Positions 10,565 through 19,217 are shown, counted from the stretch's first letter. The stretch: DNA of 25,958 nucleotides from an uncultured Holophagaceae bacterium (GCA_903927605.1 CAIYNT010000013.1:1-25958), one strand, 5' to 3'. Translations and numbers: made by a program. Notes: generated by a model from the letters alone, not told the origin.

Positions 10565-11068
10565 ATGAGGGCCGATCCAAGGAGGGCAGAGCTGCTGTAC
10601 ACCTCCGCAAACTACAACCCGGAGGACAGCGTTGGGCGCCTCATCGCGGATGTGTCCGGGCGGCTTCTGGCCGCTTTAGACGGCGAAATGACCGGCATGG
10701 GCATCACCGGGGCACAGTGGGTCATCCTGATGCGCATCGCCACCGGTTGTGGCTCCACTGCCGCCGAGCTTTGCCGCTTCAGCCGCTACGATACCGGTTC
10801 GATGACCCGCATGCTGGATCGCCTGGAAGAGAAGGGGCTGATCCGCCGCGCCAGGAGCGACAAGGATCGCCGGGTGGTGCGGCTGGAACTCAGCGAGGCG
10901 GGCCGGAACCTGTACCCCCTCATGCCGCCGGTGGCCATCAAAGTTCTGAACGCGCACCTAAGGGGGTTCTCGCGGACTGAACTGGACCAGCTCAAGGGCT
11001 TCCTGAACCGCATGCGAGCCAACAGCGAGCAGTCCATCCGGATTTCCGACAACCCCAATCACCCCTGA
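10565..11068 (+). CDS. MarR-family transcriptional regulator of the efflux operon
   Basis: 167 residues, a winged-helix dimer. The DNA-binding part spans about residues 45-110: ITGAQWVILMRIA, the recognition helix DTGSMTRMLDRLEEKGLI, and the wing SDKDRRVVRLELSEAG, which is the MarR hallmark. N- and C-terminal helices would form the dimer interface and ligand pocket. It sits first in a same-strand series tolC-emrA-emrB, the classical arrangement of a drug-responsive repressor with its pump, so its likely role is to hold this operon off until a toxic phenolic or hydrophobic compound binds. ATG 10565 has a GGGG ribosome-like stretch about 9 bases upstream. No cysteine pair typical of OhrR sensing is obvious. 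The inducing compound cannot be read from sequence. Confidence 0.88.
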   Translation: MRADPRRAELLYTSANYNPEDSVGRLIADVSGRLLAALDGEMTGMGITGAQWVILMRIATGCGSTAAELCRFSRYDTGSMTRMLDRLEEKGLIRRARSDKDRRVVRLELSEAGRNLYPLMPPVAIKVLNAHLRGFSRTELDQLKGFLNRMRANSEQSIRISDNPNHP

Positions 11069-11093
11069 GGACCACCCGCATGCTGTTATCCAA

Positions 11094-11127
11094 TCGGCCC
11101 ATCCCCGCCCATCGGTCGGCCCATCCC
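11094..11127 (+). repeat. Two 12-bp direct repeats between marR and the tolC-like gene
   Basis: TCGGCCCATCCC occurs at 11094-11105 and again at 11116-11127, start-to-start 22 bases, i.e. about two helical turns. A T8 run follows at 11153-11160, just before the ribosome site of the next gene. They could be tandem sites for a DNA-binding protein or a simple duplication; nothing distinguishes these. Confidence 0.5.
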
Positions 11128-11180
11128 GGCGGCGACGTATGATTCGACCAGGTTTTTTTTCAAGTCGGATGGAGGCTTTC

Positions 11181-12563
11181 ATGTACCGCATCACCCCTCG
11201 AGCGTCTGGCGTCCCCCACGCTCTCGGCCGAGGTTCCCTGATTTTCCTGGCGTTGTTGGGTTCCACTGCAGCCTGGGCACAGGCGCCCACACCCGCACTC
11301 ATCCCCATGCAGAGCCCTCTCGTCCAGCTGACGCTTGCACAGGCCATCCGGGCGGCGTTGGATCAGAATCCCCGCGTGCAGCAATCTCTGCTGACCATCG
11401 CGGAAAGTGGGGATGACCGCCGATCTGCGGCCGCAGCTCTCATGCCCACAGTTGCTGCCCAGGCCTACGGTCAGCGGAACAAGTACAACCTGGATGCCTT
11501 GATGGGCATGCCCCAACCCCATGGACCGGAAGTGGTGGGCCCCTTCAACTGGAGCCAGGTGGGCTTGGAAGCCCAAGTGTCCCTTTTCGATCTGACCCTC
11601 TGGAAGAAATGGCGGGCCTCTCAGCACTCTGAAGTCTCGGCCCACGCCCAGGGCCGAGCCGTGCGCGAAGAAATCACCGCCCTGGTGGTGGGGCAGTACT
11701 TCCTCGCCCTCCGCGCCGGCGCTTCGGTGAAGGCCGGCGAATCCCGGGTGGCGCTCGCCGAAGCCCTGGCAACACTCGCGGAGAACCAGCAGAAGCAGGG
11801 CGTGGGCACCAAGCTCGACACCCTGCGTTCGAAGGTCCAGCTCCAGACGGAACGGCAGCGGCTCATCCAGGCCCAAACTCAGCGTCTCACCGCGCTGGCC
11901 GGTCTGGCCCGCCTGCTGGATCTGCAACCTGGCACAAGCATCGTGTTGATGGATACCCTCGCGGCTCCGGCCCTGCCGGTGGGTGGATTCCAGGAGACCT
12001 ATCAAGCCGGACTCACCCAGCGCCCCGAGCTCGCGGCTCTGGACGCCCGCGAGAGGGCTGCTGAAAACATGCGCGAAGCCGCCCAGGGCCTGCGCCTGCC
12101 CACTCTGGTTGCCACAGGATTCTACGGTTCCACGGCGCTACAGTCCCAGCCTTCGGCCACCACCTATCAGATATCGCTGGGCCTGCGCGTGCCGCTCTTC
12201 ACGGGCGGGCTCGTGTCCGCGCAGGTGTCCCGCGCCAAGTCCGAGCAGAGTCGTGTTCAAGAAGCCCGGAAGGATATCCGCGCCCAGGTCGGGTATGAGG
12301 TCCAAGTTGCCCAGGCGGAACTCGATGCGGCGGCCCATGAGGTGGAGGTAGCCAACCTCGCTGTGGACCTTTCGACCGAAGTCCTCACCCAGGCCCAGCA
12401 CCGCTTCGAGGCCGGCGTGAGCAACAACATCGAGCTGATCAACGCTCAGGACGAACTGGCCCGGGCCAATGACAACCAGATCAGCGCCCTGTACCGACTG
12501 AACCAGTCCCGCGCGGATCTGGCCCGGGCCACAGGGCAACTCGAATCCTTCTTCACCCGCTGA
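11181..12563 (+). CDS. TolC-family outer-membrane efflux protein
   Basis: 460 residues. Residues 1-33 are a signal peptide ending AWA, cleaved before QAPTP. The mature chain shows the duplicated TolC plan: LTLAQAIRAALDQNPRVQQS at about 54-73 (first outer-membrane-factor repeat), long alpha-helical stretches rich in Ala/Gln/Glu, a second repeat starting FQETYQAGLTQRPELAALDARERAAE, a barrel segment (YQISLGLRVPLFTGG) and a final helical hairpin with RFEAGVSNNIELINAQDELARAN. It forms the trimeric channel through the outer membrane and periplasm for the EmrAB-like pump encoded next. Start ATG 11181 has GGAGG five bases upstream; in-frame ATGs at 11139 and 11169 lack a site and lengthen the signal peptide. 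Its stop is 11 bases before the adaptor start. Confidence 0.92.
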   Translation: MYRITPRASGVPHALGRGSLIFLALLGSTAAWAQAPTPALIPMQSPLVQLTLAQAIRAALDQNPRVQQSLLTIAESGDDRRSAAAALMPTVAAQAYGQRNKYNLDALMGMPQPHGPEVVGPFNWSQVGLEAQVSLFDLTLWKKWRASQHSEVSAHAQGRAVREEITALVVGQYFLALRAGASVKAGESRVALAEALATLAENQQKQGVGTKLDTLRSKVQLQTERQRLIQAQTQRLTALAGLARLLDLQPGTSIVLMDTLAAPALPVGGFQETYQAGLTQRPELAALDARERAAENMREAAQGLRLPTLVATGFYGSTALQSQPSATTYQISLGLRVPLFTGGLVSAQVSRAKSEQSRVQEARKDIRAQVGYEVQVAQAELDAAAHEVEVANLAVDLSTEVLTQAQHRFEAGVSNNIELINAQDELARANDNQISALYRLNQSRADLARATGQLESFFTR

Positions 12564-12574
12564 TGGAGACTCCA

Positions 12575-13687
12575 ATGAACCAAGAAGCTTCCACCCAGCC
12601 AGTGCCGACCCCTGAGGAACCCGCCGCCAACGGCTCCCGCGCCATGCTCGCCCTGAAGATCGGCACCCCCATCTTGCTGCTCCTCGCGGCGGGCATGTGG
12701 TTCTACTCCCGCAACCGCGTGAGTACCGACGATGCGCAGGTGGACGGCCACCTCGTGCCCGTGTCCTGCCGAGTTTATGGCACGGTCGAAAAGGTCCTGG
12801 TCGAGGACAACCAGGCGGTGAAGGCCGGGGATCCTCTGGTCGCAGTGGATCCCCACGACATCCAGACCCGCCTCGACCAGGCGAAGGCGGCCCTGGCCCA
12901 GGCCCGTTCCCAGCTTGAAGGCGCCAAGGCCGACGTCGAGAGAGCACGGGTGGCCTATCAGCAGGCCCAGAGCTCAGACCTGGAGACCGCCAAGGCCAAC
13001 CTCGACTCCAAGAAGGCCAGCCTGGACAAGGCCCGGATGGACCTTCAGAGGATGAAGCCTCTGGCAGAACGCGAGGAGATCTCCGCCCTCCAATTCGACG
13101 GCATCCGAACCCAGGCCGAGGTCGCCGACGGCGATTGGCGGAGCGCCCAGCAGCGCCTGGGCTCCCTGCAACAGGAGGCGAACATCCGCAAGGTGGCCGT
13201 GGGTGCCGCAGAGGCCCGTCTGGCCTCAGCCCAGGCCCAAGTGGAACAAGCCCGGGCCACTCAGGAAGGGTTCGACCTCCAACTCGGCTACACGAACATC
13301 CTCGCCCCCGTGGACGGTGTCGTGACCCGCAAGTTCGTCGAGGCGGGCCAGACCATCCAGCCCGGCCAGGGCCTGCTCACCCTCATTCCGCTGCACAACA
13401 CCTGGGTCACGGCCAACTTCAAGGAGACCCAGCTGGCCCGGATGAAGCCTGGCCAGGAGGTGGAGGTCAAGGTGGATATGAATGGTGCCGTACTCAAGGG
13501 TCACGTAGATTCCATCGCCGGCTCCACGGGTTCCCGCATGAGCCTGCTGCCCCCGGAAAACGCCGTGGGCAATTTCGTGAAGGTCGTTCAGCGCATCCCC
13601 GTAAAGATCCGCATTGACGAGGAGGAAGCCAAGAAGGTGATCCTGCGCCCTGGCATGAACGTCGAGGCCACGGTAATCCTGCAATGA
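12575..13687 (+). CDS. emrA: HlyD/EmrA-type periplasmic adaptor of a multidrug pump
   Basis: 370 residues. A cytoplasmic N-terminus (1-26), one membrane helix (27-44), then the EmrA hallmark STDDAQVDG (50-58), a lipoyl-like half (GTVEKVLVEDNQAVKAGDPLV), a long coiled-coil hairpin rich in Ala/Gln/Lys (about 97-240), the second lipoyl half (ILAPVDGVVTRKFVEAGQ) and beta-barrel strands including WVTANFKETQLARMKPGQ. It bridges the inner-membrane EmrB and the TolC channel. Start ATG 12575 is chosen for GGAG six bases upstream; an ATG at 12563 overlaps the tolC stop (TGATG) and adds four residues, so both are plausible. The emrB start follows after 16 bases. Confidence 0.92.
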   Translation: MNQEASTQPVPTPEEPAANGSRAMLALKIGTPILLLLAAGMWFYSRNRVSTDDAQVDGHLVPVSCRVYGTVEKVLVEDNQAVKAGDPLVAVDPHDIQTRLDQAKAALAQARSQLEGAKADVERARVAYQQAQSSDLETAKANLDSKKASLDKARMDLQRMKPLAEREEISALQFDGIRTQAEVADGDWRSAQQRLGSLQQEANIRKVAVGAAEARLASAQAQVEQARATQEGFDLQLGYTNILAPVDGVVTRKFVEAGQTIQPGQGLLTLIPLHNTWVTANFKETQLARMKPGQEVEVKVDMNGAVLKGHVDSIAGSTGSRMSLLPPENAVGNFVKVVQRIPVKIRIDEEEAKKVILRPGMNVEATVILQ

Positions 13688-13703
13688 GACCGGGGTCCGC
13701 CCA

Positions 13704-15269
13704 GTGACTTCCTCCCACCGCCACATCAACCCCTGGGTCATTGCGCTCACGGTGATGATCGCGACCTTCATGGAGGTCCTCGACACCAGTGTGGCCAACG
13801 TGGCCCTGCCGCACATCGCGGGGAACCTCTCTGCGACGGTGGAGGAGACCACCTGGGTGCTGACCTCGTACCTGGTGGCCAATGCCATCGTGTTGCCTCT
13901 GGGCGGCTACTTCTCCAGCCTGATCGGCCGTAAACGCTTCTATCTGACCTGCGTGTCCATCTTCACGGTGGCTTCCCTGCTCTGCGGCATTGCGCCCTCG
14001 CTGGGTTGGCTGATCTTCTTCCGGGTCCTCCAAGGCCTCGGCGGTGGCGGCCTCCAGCCCATCTCCCAGGCCATCCTGGTGGAGACCTTCCCGCACGAGA
14101 AACGCGGCGCCGCCATGGCGGTCTACGGCATGGGTGTGGTGCTGGCACCCATCATCGGCCCGGTGCTGGGTGGATGGATCACGGACAACTTCAGCTGGCA
14201 CTGGATCTTCCTCATCAACATCCCTGTGGGCCTCCTGTCTTTCGCGCTCACCAGCGCTCTGGTGCATGATCCGCCCACCTTCCACCGGATCTCCCTCAAG
14301 GAAGGCGCCCGCTTCGACTACCTGGGTATTGGCCTCATCACCCTGGGCCTGGCCTCCCTGGAGATCGTGCTGGACGAGGGTCAGCGCAAGGACTGGTTCA
14401 GTTCGGGCTTCATTGTCTTCTTCGCCATCACGGCGGCCGTGGCCCTGGTCTTCGCCGTTTTCCACGAGCTGAGGAAGCACCGTCCCATCGTGGACCTGCG
14501 ATTACTGAAGGACCGGACCTTCGCCGTGTCCATCCTGATGCTCTTCGTCCTGGGCTTCGTGCTCTATGGCAGCCTGGCGCTGTTGCCCATCTTCCTTCAG
14601 ACCATGCTGGGCTATACGGCCCTGCTGAGCGGCTGGGTGCTCAGCCCCGGCGGCTTGGCCGTGATGGTGATGATGCCGGTCGTGGCCATGCTGCTGAAGA
14701 AAGTGGATACCCGCTGGCTCATCGGCATCGGGTTCTTCACCTGCGGCCTGGGCCTCATTCAGATGTCCGGCTTCAATCTGCAGGTGGACTTCCAGACGGC
14801 CATGGTCTCGCGCGTGGTGCAGAGCCTCGGCTTCGCTTTCCTCTTCATCCCCATCAACGTCTCCGCCTTCCAGCACATCCCACCGGAGAAGACGGCCTAT
14901 GCGACTGGCCTCATGAACCTGGTCCGCAACATCGGCGGCAGCACGGGCATCGCCCTCGCCACGACCATGCTCGCCCGCCGATCCCAGTTCCATCAGGCCA
15001 ACCTCATCAGCCACCTGTCGCCGGGGGACCCGGCCTACCAGGGCTTCATGGACCGAGCCGCGCAACTCGGCGTGTTACGGGGAGGCCTGTCCCCAGCGGA
15101 CGCCACCCACATGGCTCAGGGCGTCGCCTATGGCACCGTGATCAGGCAGTCGAGCATGATGGCCTTCGCCGACACCTTCTGGTTCATGGGGGTACTCTGC
15201 TTCGTGCTCTTCCCCTTGCTCTTCCTCATGCGGCGGAGTCGCGCTACGGGGCCCATAGCCATTGATTAG
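13704..15269 (+). CDS. emrB: EmrB/QacA-type drug:proton antiporter (DHA2, 14 membrane spans)
   Basis: 521 residues, major-facilitator superfamily with the 14-helix DHA2 plan. Seen: opening WVIALTVMIATFMEVLDTSVANVALP, where the acidic residues in helix 1 (MEVLDTS) are the hallmark; motif A region GYFSSLIGRKRFYL; WIFLINIPVG; and GMGVVLAPIIGPVLGGWI, the antiporter motif C. With the EmrA-type adaptor and TolC-type channel it forms a tripartite pump expelling hydrophobic toxins from the inner membrane through the outer membrane using the proton gradient. The start is GTG 13704, with a weak GGGG upstream and 16 bases from the emrA stop; the next in-frame ATG (13757) would remove part of helix 1. 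Last gene of the marR operon; the specific drugs are not predictable. Confidence 0.94.
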   Translation: MTSSHRHINPWVIALTVMIATFMEVLDTSVANVALPHIAGNLSATVEETTWVLTSYLVANAIVLPLGGYFSSLIGRKRFYLTCVSIFTVASLLCGIAPSLGWLIFFRVLQGLGGGGLQPISQAILVETFPHEKRGAAMAVYGMGVVLAPIIGPVLGGWITDNFSWHWIFLINIPVGLLSFALTSALVHDPPTFHRISLKEGARFDYLGIGLITLGLASLEIVLDEGQRKDWFSSGFIVFFAITAAVALVFAVFHELRKHRPIVDLRLLKDRTFAVSILMLFVLGFVLYGSLALLPIFLQTMLGYTALLSGWVLSPGGLAVMVMMPVVAMLLKKVDTRWLIGIGFFTCGLGLIQMSGFNLQVDFQTAMVSRVVQSLGFAFLFIPINVSAFQHIPPEKTAYATGLMNLVRNIGGSTGIALATTMLARRSQFHQANLISHLSPGDPAYQGFMDRAAQLGVLRGGLSPADATHMAQGVAYGTVIRQSSMMAFADTFWFMGVLCFVLFPLLFLMRRSRATGPIAID

Positions 15270-15344
15270 AAGCGTCCAGCAAATTCCGACGAGGCCGCGA
15301 GGCGGAGTTTTGTAAGGCAATCTAATGCCCTGGTACCATGGGCC

Positions 15345-15998
15345 ATGAACCTGCGGAACCAACCCATCTCAGAGCGTGCCTTCTCCACCTTCGTGATCCT
15401 GGCCCTGGCGACCTTTCTCGCCGGGGGTTTGGCCTTCACCCTCCGCCAGGATCGCGGGCGACAATCCGCTCCAGCCACCCAACCCCACCTCCTGGCCGCC
15501 CTGGAAGGCATCATGGCCCCCAATGTCAGTGCGGCCGAAACCGACACGTTCCGTGTCTGGATTCAGAGTGGCGCCAGGCGGGAGGACTTCGGGCCAGTGG
15601 GGGCCATCGTCGCGAACAACTGCGCCCGCTGCCATGGCCAAGACGGCCAGTACCCTCGCATAGCCAGCTTCAAAGATGTCCATTCCCTGGCCCTGGACAA
15701 CGATTCCCTTGGCCTCTACGCCCTGATCGGGGCCCGGGCACTGCACCTCGCCCTGTTCCCCCTCGTATTTCTGGTGGCGATCGTCGGGTACCTGCGGCGC
15801 ACGACTGGGGCTCACCGCTGGACGCTCGTGGGCGGGTGCGGGGTGGCGGTGTTGTTCGATATGGGGCAGTGGTGGCTGCGTCAGGGGCGTCCAGAAAGCC
15901 TCTGGGCTGCCTGGATGGCGGCCGCCGCTCTTACAGTGGCCATGTCGGCTCTGCTGATAGCAGTACTCTCGAGTCTGTGGGGGCCAGAGGCTCCCTAG
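15345..15998 (+). CDS. Membrane protein with one c-type haem motif (CxxCH)
   Basis: 217 residues, no family I can name. One N-terminal membrane helix (13-33) is followed by a hydrophilic segment of about 95 residues containing IVANNCARCHGQDG (Cys93, Cys96, His97), a c-type haem attachment site, then three further membrane helices (about 131-150, 158-175, 187-211). By positive-inside reasoning (Arg5, Arg11 before helix 1) the haem segment should be periplasmic, as haem attachment requires. The haem segment is short for a full cytochrome c domain and no distal Met ligand is evident. Helices 2 and 3 carry His134, His157 and an RRT loop. Possible roles are a quinol/cytochrome electron carrier or sensor. 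ATG 15345 has only a poor ribosome site. It is 75 bases downstream of emrB and converges on the ferritin-like gene with 3 bases between stops. Confidence 0.72.
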   Translation: MNLRNQPISERAFSTFVILALATFLAGGLAFTLRQDRGRQSAPATQPHLLAALEGIMAPNVSAAETDTFRVWIQSGARREDFGPVGAIVANNCARCHGQDGQYPRIASFKDVHSLALDNDSLGLYALIGARALHLALFPLVFLVAIVGYLRRTTGAHRWTLVGGCGVAVLFDMGQWWLRQGRPESLWAAWMAAAALTVAMSALLIAVLSSLWGPEAP

Positions 15999-16001
15999 CG
16001 G

Positions 16002-16526
16002 CTACTGGGCGGCCGGCTCGTCCACGAAATCCTCGTCAGACAGACCGCTGTCGGGCGGAAGCTTGGCCAGTTCGACCTTGACCAGTTCCTGGTGGTCGAC
16101 TTCCTCGTCTCGCAGTTCCTCGAACAGGGCCCGTACCTCAGCATCCTTCAGCGCGGGCAGGGCCGACACGAAGAAGGTGTGGGCTTTCACCTCGGAGGCC
16201 AGTGCCGCCTCCATGGCCTTGCGCGGGCTCATGAACGCGCGGGCGGCATCATAGTCCGGCGCTTCGATATCGAAGATCATGGCCCGGGTGACGGACCGCG
16301 GTGCATCCCCGAAACGCTGGATACGACGGGCCAGGAGCTCCCGGCCATGCTTTGCCTCGTTCTCAACCATGTACCGGAAGAACTGCGCCGCCTGAGGGGT
16401 CCGGTGCTGGTCCATCTGCTCCGCGAATTCCGCGTAGCGCTCCTGGGCCTCATCCTCGACCAGGATGGCCAAGTCGAGGGCATCCATCAGGGACAGGTTG
16501 GCGAAATTGATGCCTTGGATGGCCAT
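16002..16526 (-). CDS. Ferritin-like / rubrerythrin-family diiron protein
   Basis: 174 residues, an all-helical bundle with the repeated ligand pattern of diiron ferritin-like proteins: VEDEAQERY (Glu26), ENEAKH (Glu57, His60), SEVKAHTFF (Glu112, His116) and DEEVDHQ (Glu142, His145). There is no C-terminal rubredoxin domain with its four cysteines, so this is the short rubrerythrin-like form; the acidic tail (GLSDEDFVDE) is variable sequence. Such proteins reduce peroxide or handle iron in anaerobes. Start ATG 16526 follows GGGAGG 5 bases upstream, 10 bases after the korB stop, which marks it as the last gene of the korA-korB operon; protection of the oxygen-sensitive oxidoreductase is the natural inference. 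An open frame continues upstream but only inside korB. Confidence 0.8.
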   Translation of the reverse strand: MAIQGINFANLSLMDALDLAILVEDEAQERYAEFAEQMDQHRTPQAAQFFRYMVENEAKHGRELLARRIQRFGDAPRSVTRAMIFDIEAPDYDAARAFMSPRKAMEAALASEVKAHTFFVSALPALKDAEVRALFEELRDEEVDHQELVKVELAKLPPDSGLSDEDFVDEPAAQ

Positions 16527-16536
16527 GGAACCTCCC

Positions 16537-17418
16537 TTACTTCTTGATGAAGAGGTCCAGGATGCGCTCTTTGGGCGGGGCATCCTTGGACAGCAGGGCC
16601 TGCCGTTCCTTGACCAGGTCGCCGTAGGTCGGCGGCGGCTCGGGATTGCGGTAGAACACGCCGAGATGCATCTTTTCCCCGTACTGCTGGGCGAGATCCA
16701 TGGCGGCCAGGCGGTCCGCAGGGTTGTGCCCCAGGCTCGCCAGATTTTCACTGATGGCCTTGAGGCCCTTGATCTGCTGAGCCTCTTCGCCGTAAGTGAC
16801 GCAGGGGGACTGGACGTTCACGAAGGCGAAGCCTGGATAGCGGATGGCCTCCTCGATGGTGGCCGCCATACCCACTAGGTCCGTGGGCGAGGCCTGGGCC
16901 ACGAAGCCAGCGCCGTAGGCCAGCACGTAGAGCAGGGGATTGACGGGGTTCTCCAGGCTGCCGAAGCGCGAGGTGCAGGTAACTCGGCCCTTCTGCGAGG
17001 TGGGAGAAAGCTGGCCCTTGGTGAGGCCGTAGATCTGGTTGTCCATCACGATGTAGGTGATGTCCATGTTGCGGCGGATCAGGTGGGCGATGTGACCACC
17101 ACCGATGGAGAAGCCGTCACCGTCACCACCCGCCGCCAGCACCAGCAGGTCCGGGTTGGCCAGCTTGATGCCCTGGGCGATGGGCAGGGCCCGGCCGTGG
17201 ACGCTGTTGAAACCATAAGCGGTGGTGTAGCCGGGGATACGACTGGAGCAGCCGATGCCCGAGACGAAGGCGATCTCATGGGGCGGGCGGCCGATGGCGG
17301 CCAAAGCGCGGTAGATGCCCTGGACCACGGAGAAGTCGCCACATCCGGGACACCAGATGGGCTTGAGGTCGCTCTTGTAGTCCTTGGGCTGGAATTCGCA
17401 GGTGCCGGTTGCGCTCAT
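16537..17418 (-). CDS. korB: 2-oxoacid:ferredoxin oxidoreductase, beta subunit
   Basis: 293 residues, cytoplasmic. It binds thiamine pyrophosphate and a [4Fe-4S] cluster and with the alpha subunit oxidises a 2-oxoacid (2-oxoglutarate most likely) plus CoA to acyl-CoA, CO2 and reduced ferredoxin. Seen: WCPGCGDF with Cys23 and Cys26, GIGCSSR with Cys57, SPCVTYG with Cys206 (the four cluster ligands), and the thiamine motif GDGDGFSIGGGH ... NMDITYIVMDNQIYGLTKGQ (98-136). Start ATG 17418 is 8 bases after the korA stop, with GAGG six bases before it. The size and motifs match KorB rather than the larger pyruvate enzyme beta chains; substrate choice among 2-oxoacids is inference. Confidence 0.92.
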   Translation of the reverse strand: MSATGTCEFQPKDYKSDLKPIWCPGCGDFSVVQGIYRALAAIGRPPHEIAFVSGIGCSSRIPGYTTAYGFNSVHGRALPIAQGIKLANPDLLVLAAGGDGDGFSIGGGHIAHLIRRNMDITYIVMDNQIYGLTKGQLSPTSQKGRVTCTSRFGSLENPVNPLLYVLAYGAGFVAQASPTDLVGMAATIEEAIRYPGFAFVNVQSPCVTYGEEAQQIKGLKAISENLASLGHNPADRLAAMDLAQQYGEKMHLGVFYRNPEPPPTYGDLVKERQALLSKDAPPKERILDLFIKK

Positions 17419-17426
17419 GGTCGACC

Positions 17427-19217
17427 TCACTCCTGGGGCTGAAGTTCGCCCTCGTGGCTGCGCTGCAGCTCCGAGAGGAGATGGTGGAGGGCCGCGACGA
17501 TATCGCCGGGCAGGAAGGGGTTCGCGCCGCTGCGGGACAGGGGCTGCACGCCCTTGGGCAGATCGATGTGCATCCGCAGCAGCTTGAAGGTCTGCGCCAG
17601 ATGGGTCTGGTCGATGATCAGGCCCTTCTGGACGGAGGCGAAGAAGTCGTTGTAGACGCCCTCGGCCACCGGGTAGAGCAGGTAAGGCACCAGCAACTTC
17701 ACGTTCAGTCCCTCGGCCTGGGCCATGGCGAGAGCTTCGCGGCACACACCGGCCACGCTGCCCCAGGCCACCATCGCCAGGGGTGCATCCGGATTACCGG
17801 TAACCTCGAAGAGGTCCTTGCGGTCCTTCAGTGGATCGAATTTCTTGGTGCGCTTGTCATTCATGCGCTGATGGACGGAGCCGCTGTTGGTCGGAGCCCC
17901 GGATTCCACATGCTCGATGCCGGACGCCAGGTAGGTGCCGCCCAGCATGCCCGGATGGCTGATGGGGCTGATGTGGTTCTCGGTCTGCTTGAAGCGGGTA
18001 TAGCCCTGCAACTCCGTACCGGTGGGACGGAGGCGCTCGATGATCTTGAACTGGCTGGTATCGATGGGATCCAGGGTCTCTTTGCGTGAGGCGATCTCCT
18101 GGTCGGACAGGACGATCACCGGCGTCTGGTAGTACTCGGCGATGTTGAAGGCCTCGATGGTGATGCGGAAAGTGTCGGCCACGGAGGTGGGCGCCAGCAC
18201 GGGGCGGATCACATCACCATGAGCGGAGAAGGCCGCGGCGAAGAGGTCGGACTGCTCGGTCTTGGTGGGCAGGCCCGTGGAAGGGCCACCCCGCTGCACA
18301 TCGATGATCACCAGAGGCAGCTCGGCGATGCTGGCCAGCCCCATCATCTCGGCCTTGAGCGACATGCCCGGGCCGCTGGTGGCGGTCATGGACTTCTTGC
18401 CGGCGAAGGAAGCTCCCACGGCGGCACCGATGCCCGCGATCTCATCCTCGGCCTGCAGCACGGCGCCGCCGTATTTCCAGACATGGTCCGTGAAGAACTG
18501 CATGACCTCGGTCGAGGGTGTGATGGGGTAGCCGCCAAAGAACTGGCAGCCCGCGAAGATGGCAGCAGCTGCGCTCATGTCGTTGCCATCGGTGATGAGC
18601 TTCACATTGCCCTTGGTCTCGGAAGCCACGATGTTCATGCTGGCTTTGAGCGGGTGCTCCATAGCGAAGGCCCGGCCTGCGTCGAAAGCGCGCTGGTTGG
18701 CATCAACCAGTTCCTCACCCTTCTTGGCCAGCTTCTTCCGGATGCCCTTCATCACGGCCACAGCGCCGATGCCGAACCAGCCGGCGATGAGACCCAGCAC
18801 CACGGTGTTCTTGGCGCGCTCGGTGCCGGCGGTCTCCTTGGCCATGGCGGCGATGGGCACCGCGATCACCTGCAGGGGTGTCACACCCACCAAGGGAATT
18901 TCGGTCTCCTTGATGTTCGTGGCGGCCTCATAGATCACCACAGTGTTGCCGCTCACCGGCAGCTCGGCGCCAAACTTGAGGAAGTCCTCCCAGTTCAGGG
19001 CCACGGCCACATCCAGATTCCCGCCAGGATTGAGGACCGGCGTGGTGCTGATGCGCACGCGGCAGGAGGACTCACCGCCGCGGATCTGCGATCCGAAGCT
19101 CTTGGTCATCACGCCGTGGTAACCCTCGGCCGCCGCGGCCTGGAGAAGCGAGTCACCGGCAGAAACGATGCCATCGCCTCCCGAACCGGCCATTCCGAAG
19201 ACAAGATCCTTGCGCAT
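17427..19217 (-). CDS. korA: 2-oxoacid:ferredoxin oxidoreductase, gamma-alpha fused subunit
   Basis: 596 residues. The N-terminal third (about 1-190) is the gamma domain: GSGGDGIVSAG (11-21), GSQIRGGESSCRVRIS. From about 205 the alpha domain follows, with GGYPITPSTE (228-237; the YPITP motif that contacts the thiamine cofactor), QAEDEIAGIGAAVGASFAGKKSMTATSGPG, and RGGPSTGLPTKTEQSDL, ending in the dimer/transketolase-like C-terminal domain. This gamma-alpha fusion is common among KorA-type enzymes. Start ATG 19217 has GGAGGTG six bases upstream. First gene of korA-korB-ferritin; the 161-base gap to fabD should hold its promoter, but I see no convincing -35/-10. The enzyme runs the reductive or oxidative TCA step in anaerobes and supplies low-potential ferredoxin. 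Confidence 0.92.
   Translation of the reverse strand: MRKDLVFGMAGSGGDGIVSAGDSLLQAAAAEGYHGVMTKSFGSQIRGGESSCRVRISTTPVLNPGGNLDVAVALNWEDFLKFGAELPVSGNTVVIYEAATNIKETEIPLVGVTPLQVIAVPIAAMAKETAGTERAKNTVVLGLIAGWFGIGAVAVMKGIRKKLAKKGEELVDANQRAFDAGRAFAMEHPLKASMNIVASETKGNVKLITDGNDMSAAAAIFAGCQFFGGYPITPSTEVMQFFTDHVWKYGGAVLQAEDEIAGIGAAVGASFAGKKSMTATSGPGMSLKAEMMGLASIAELPLVIIDVQRGGPSTGLPTKTEQSDLFAAAFSAHGDVIRPVLAPTSVADTFRITIEAFNIAEYYQTPVIVLSDQEIASRKETLDPIDTSQFKIIERLRPTGTELQGYTRFKQTENHISPISHPGMLGGTYLASGIEHVESGAPTNSGSVHQRMNDKRTKKFDPLKDRKDLFEVTGNPDAPLAMVAWGSVAGVCREALAMAQAEGLNVKLLVPYLLYPVAEGVYNDFFASVQKGLIIDQTHLAQTFKLLRMHIDLPKGVQPLSRSGANPFLPGDIVAALHHLLSELQRSHEGELQPQE

Noticed and set aside
15295..15310. Possible terminator CCGC-GAG-GCGG with AGTTTTG after emrB
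   Set aside because: The stem has just 4 base pairs with a three-base loop and a T4 run, too weak to call.
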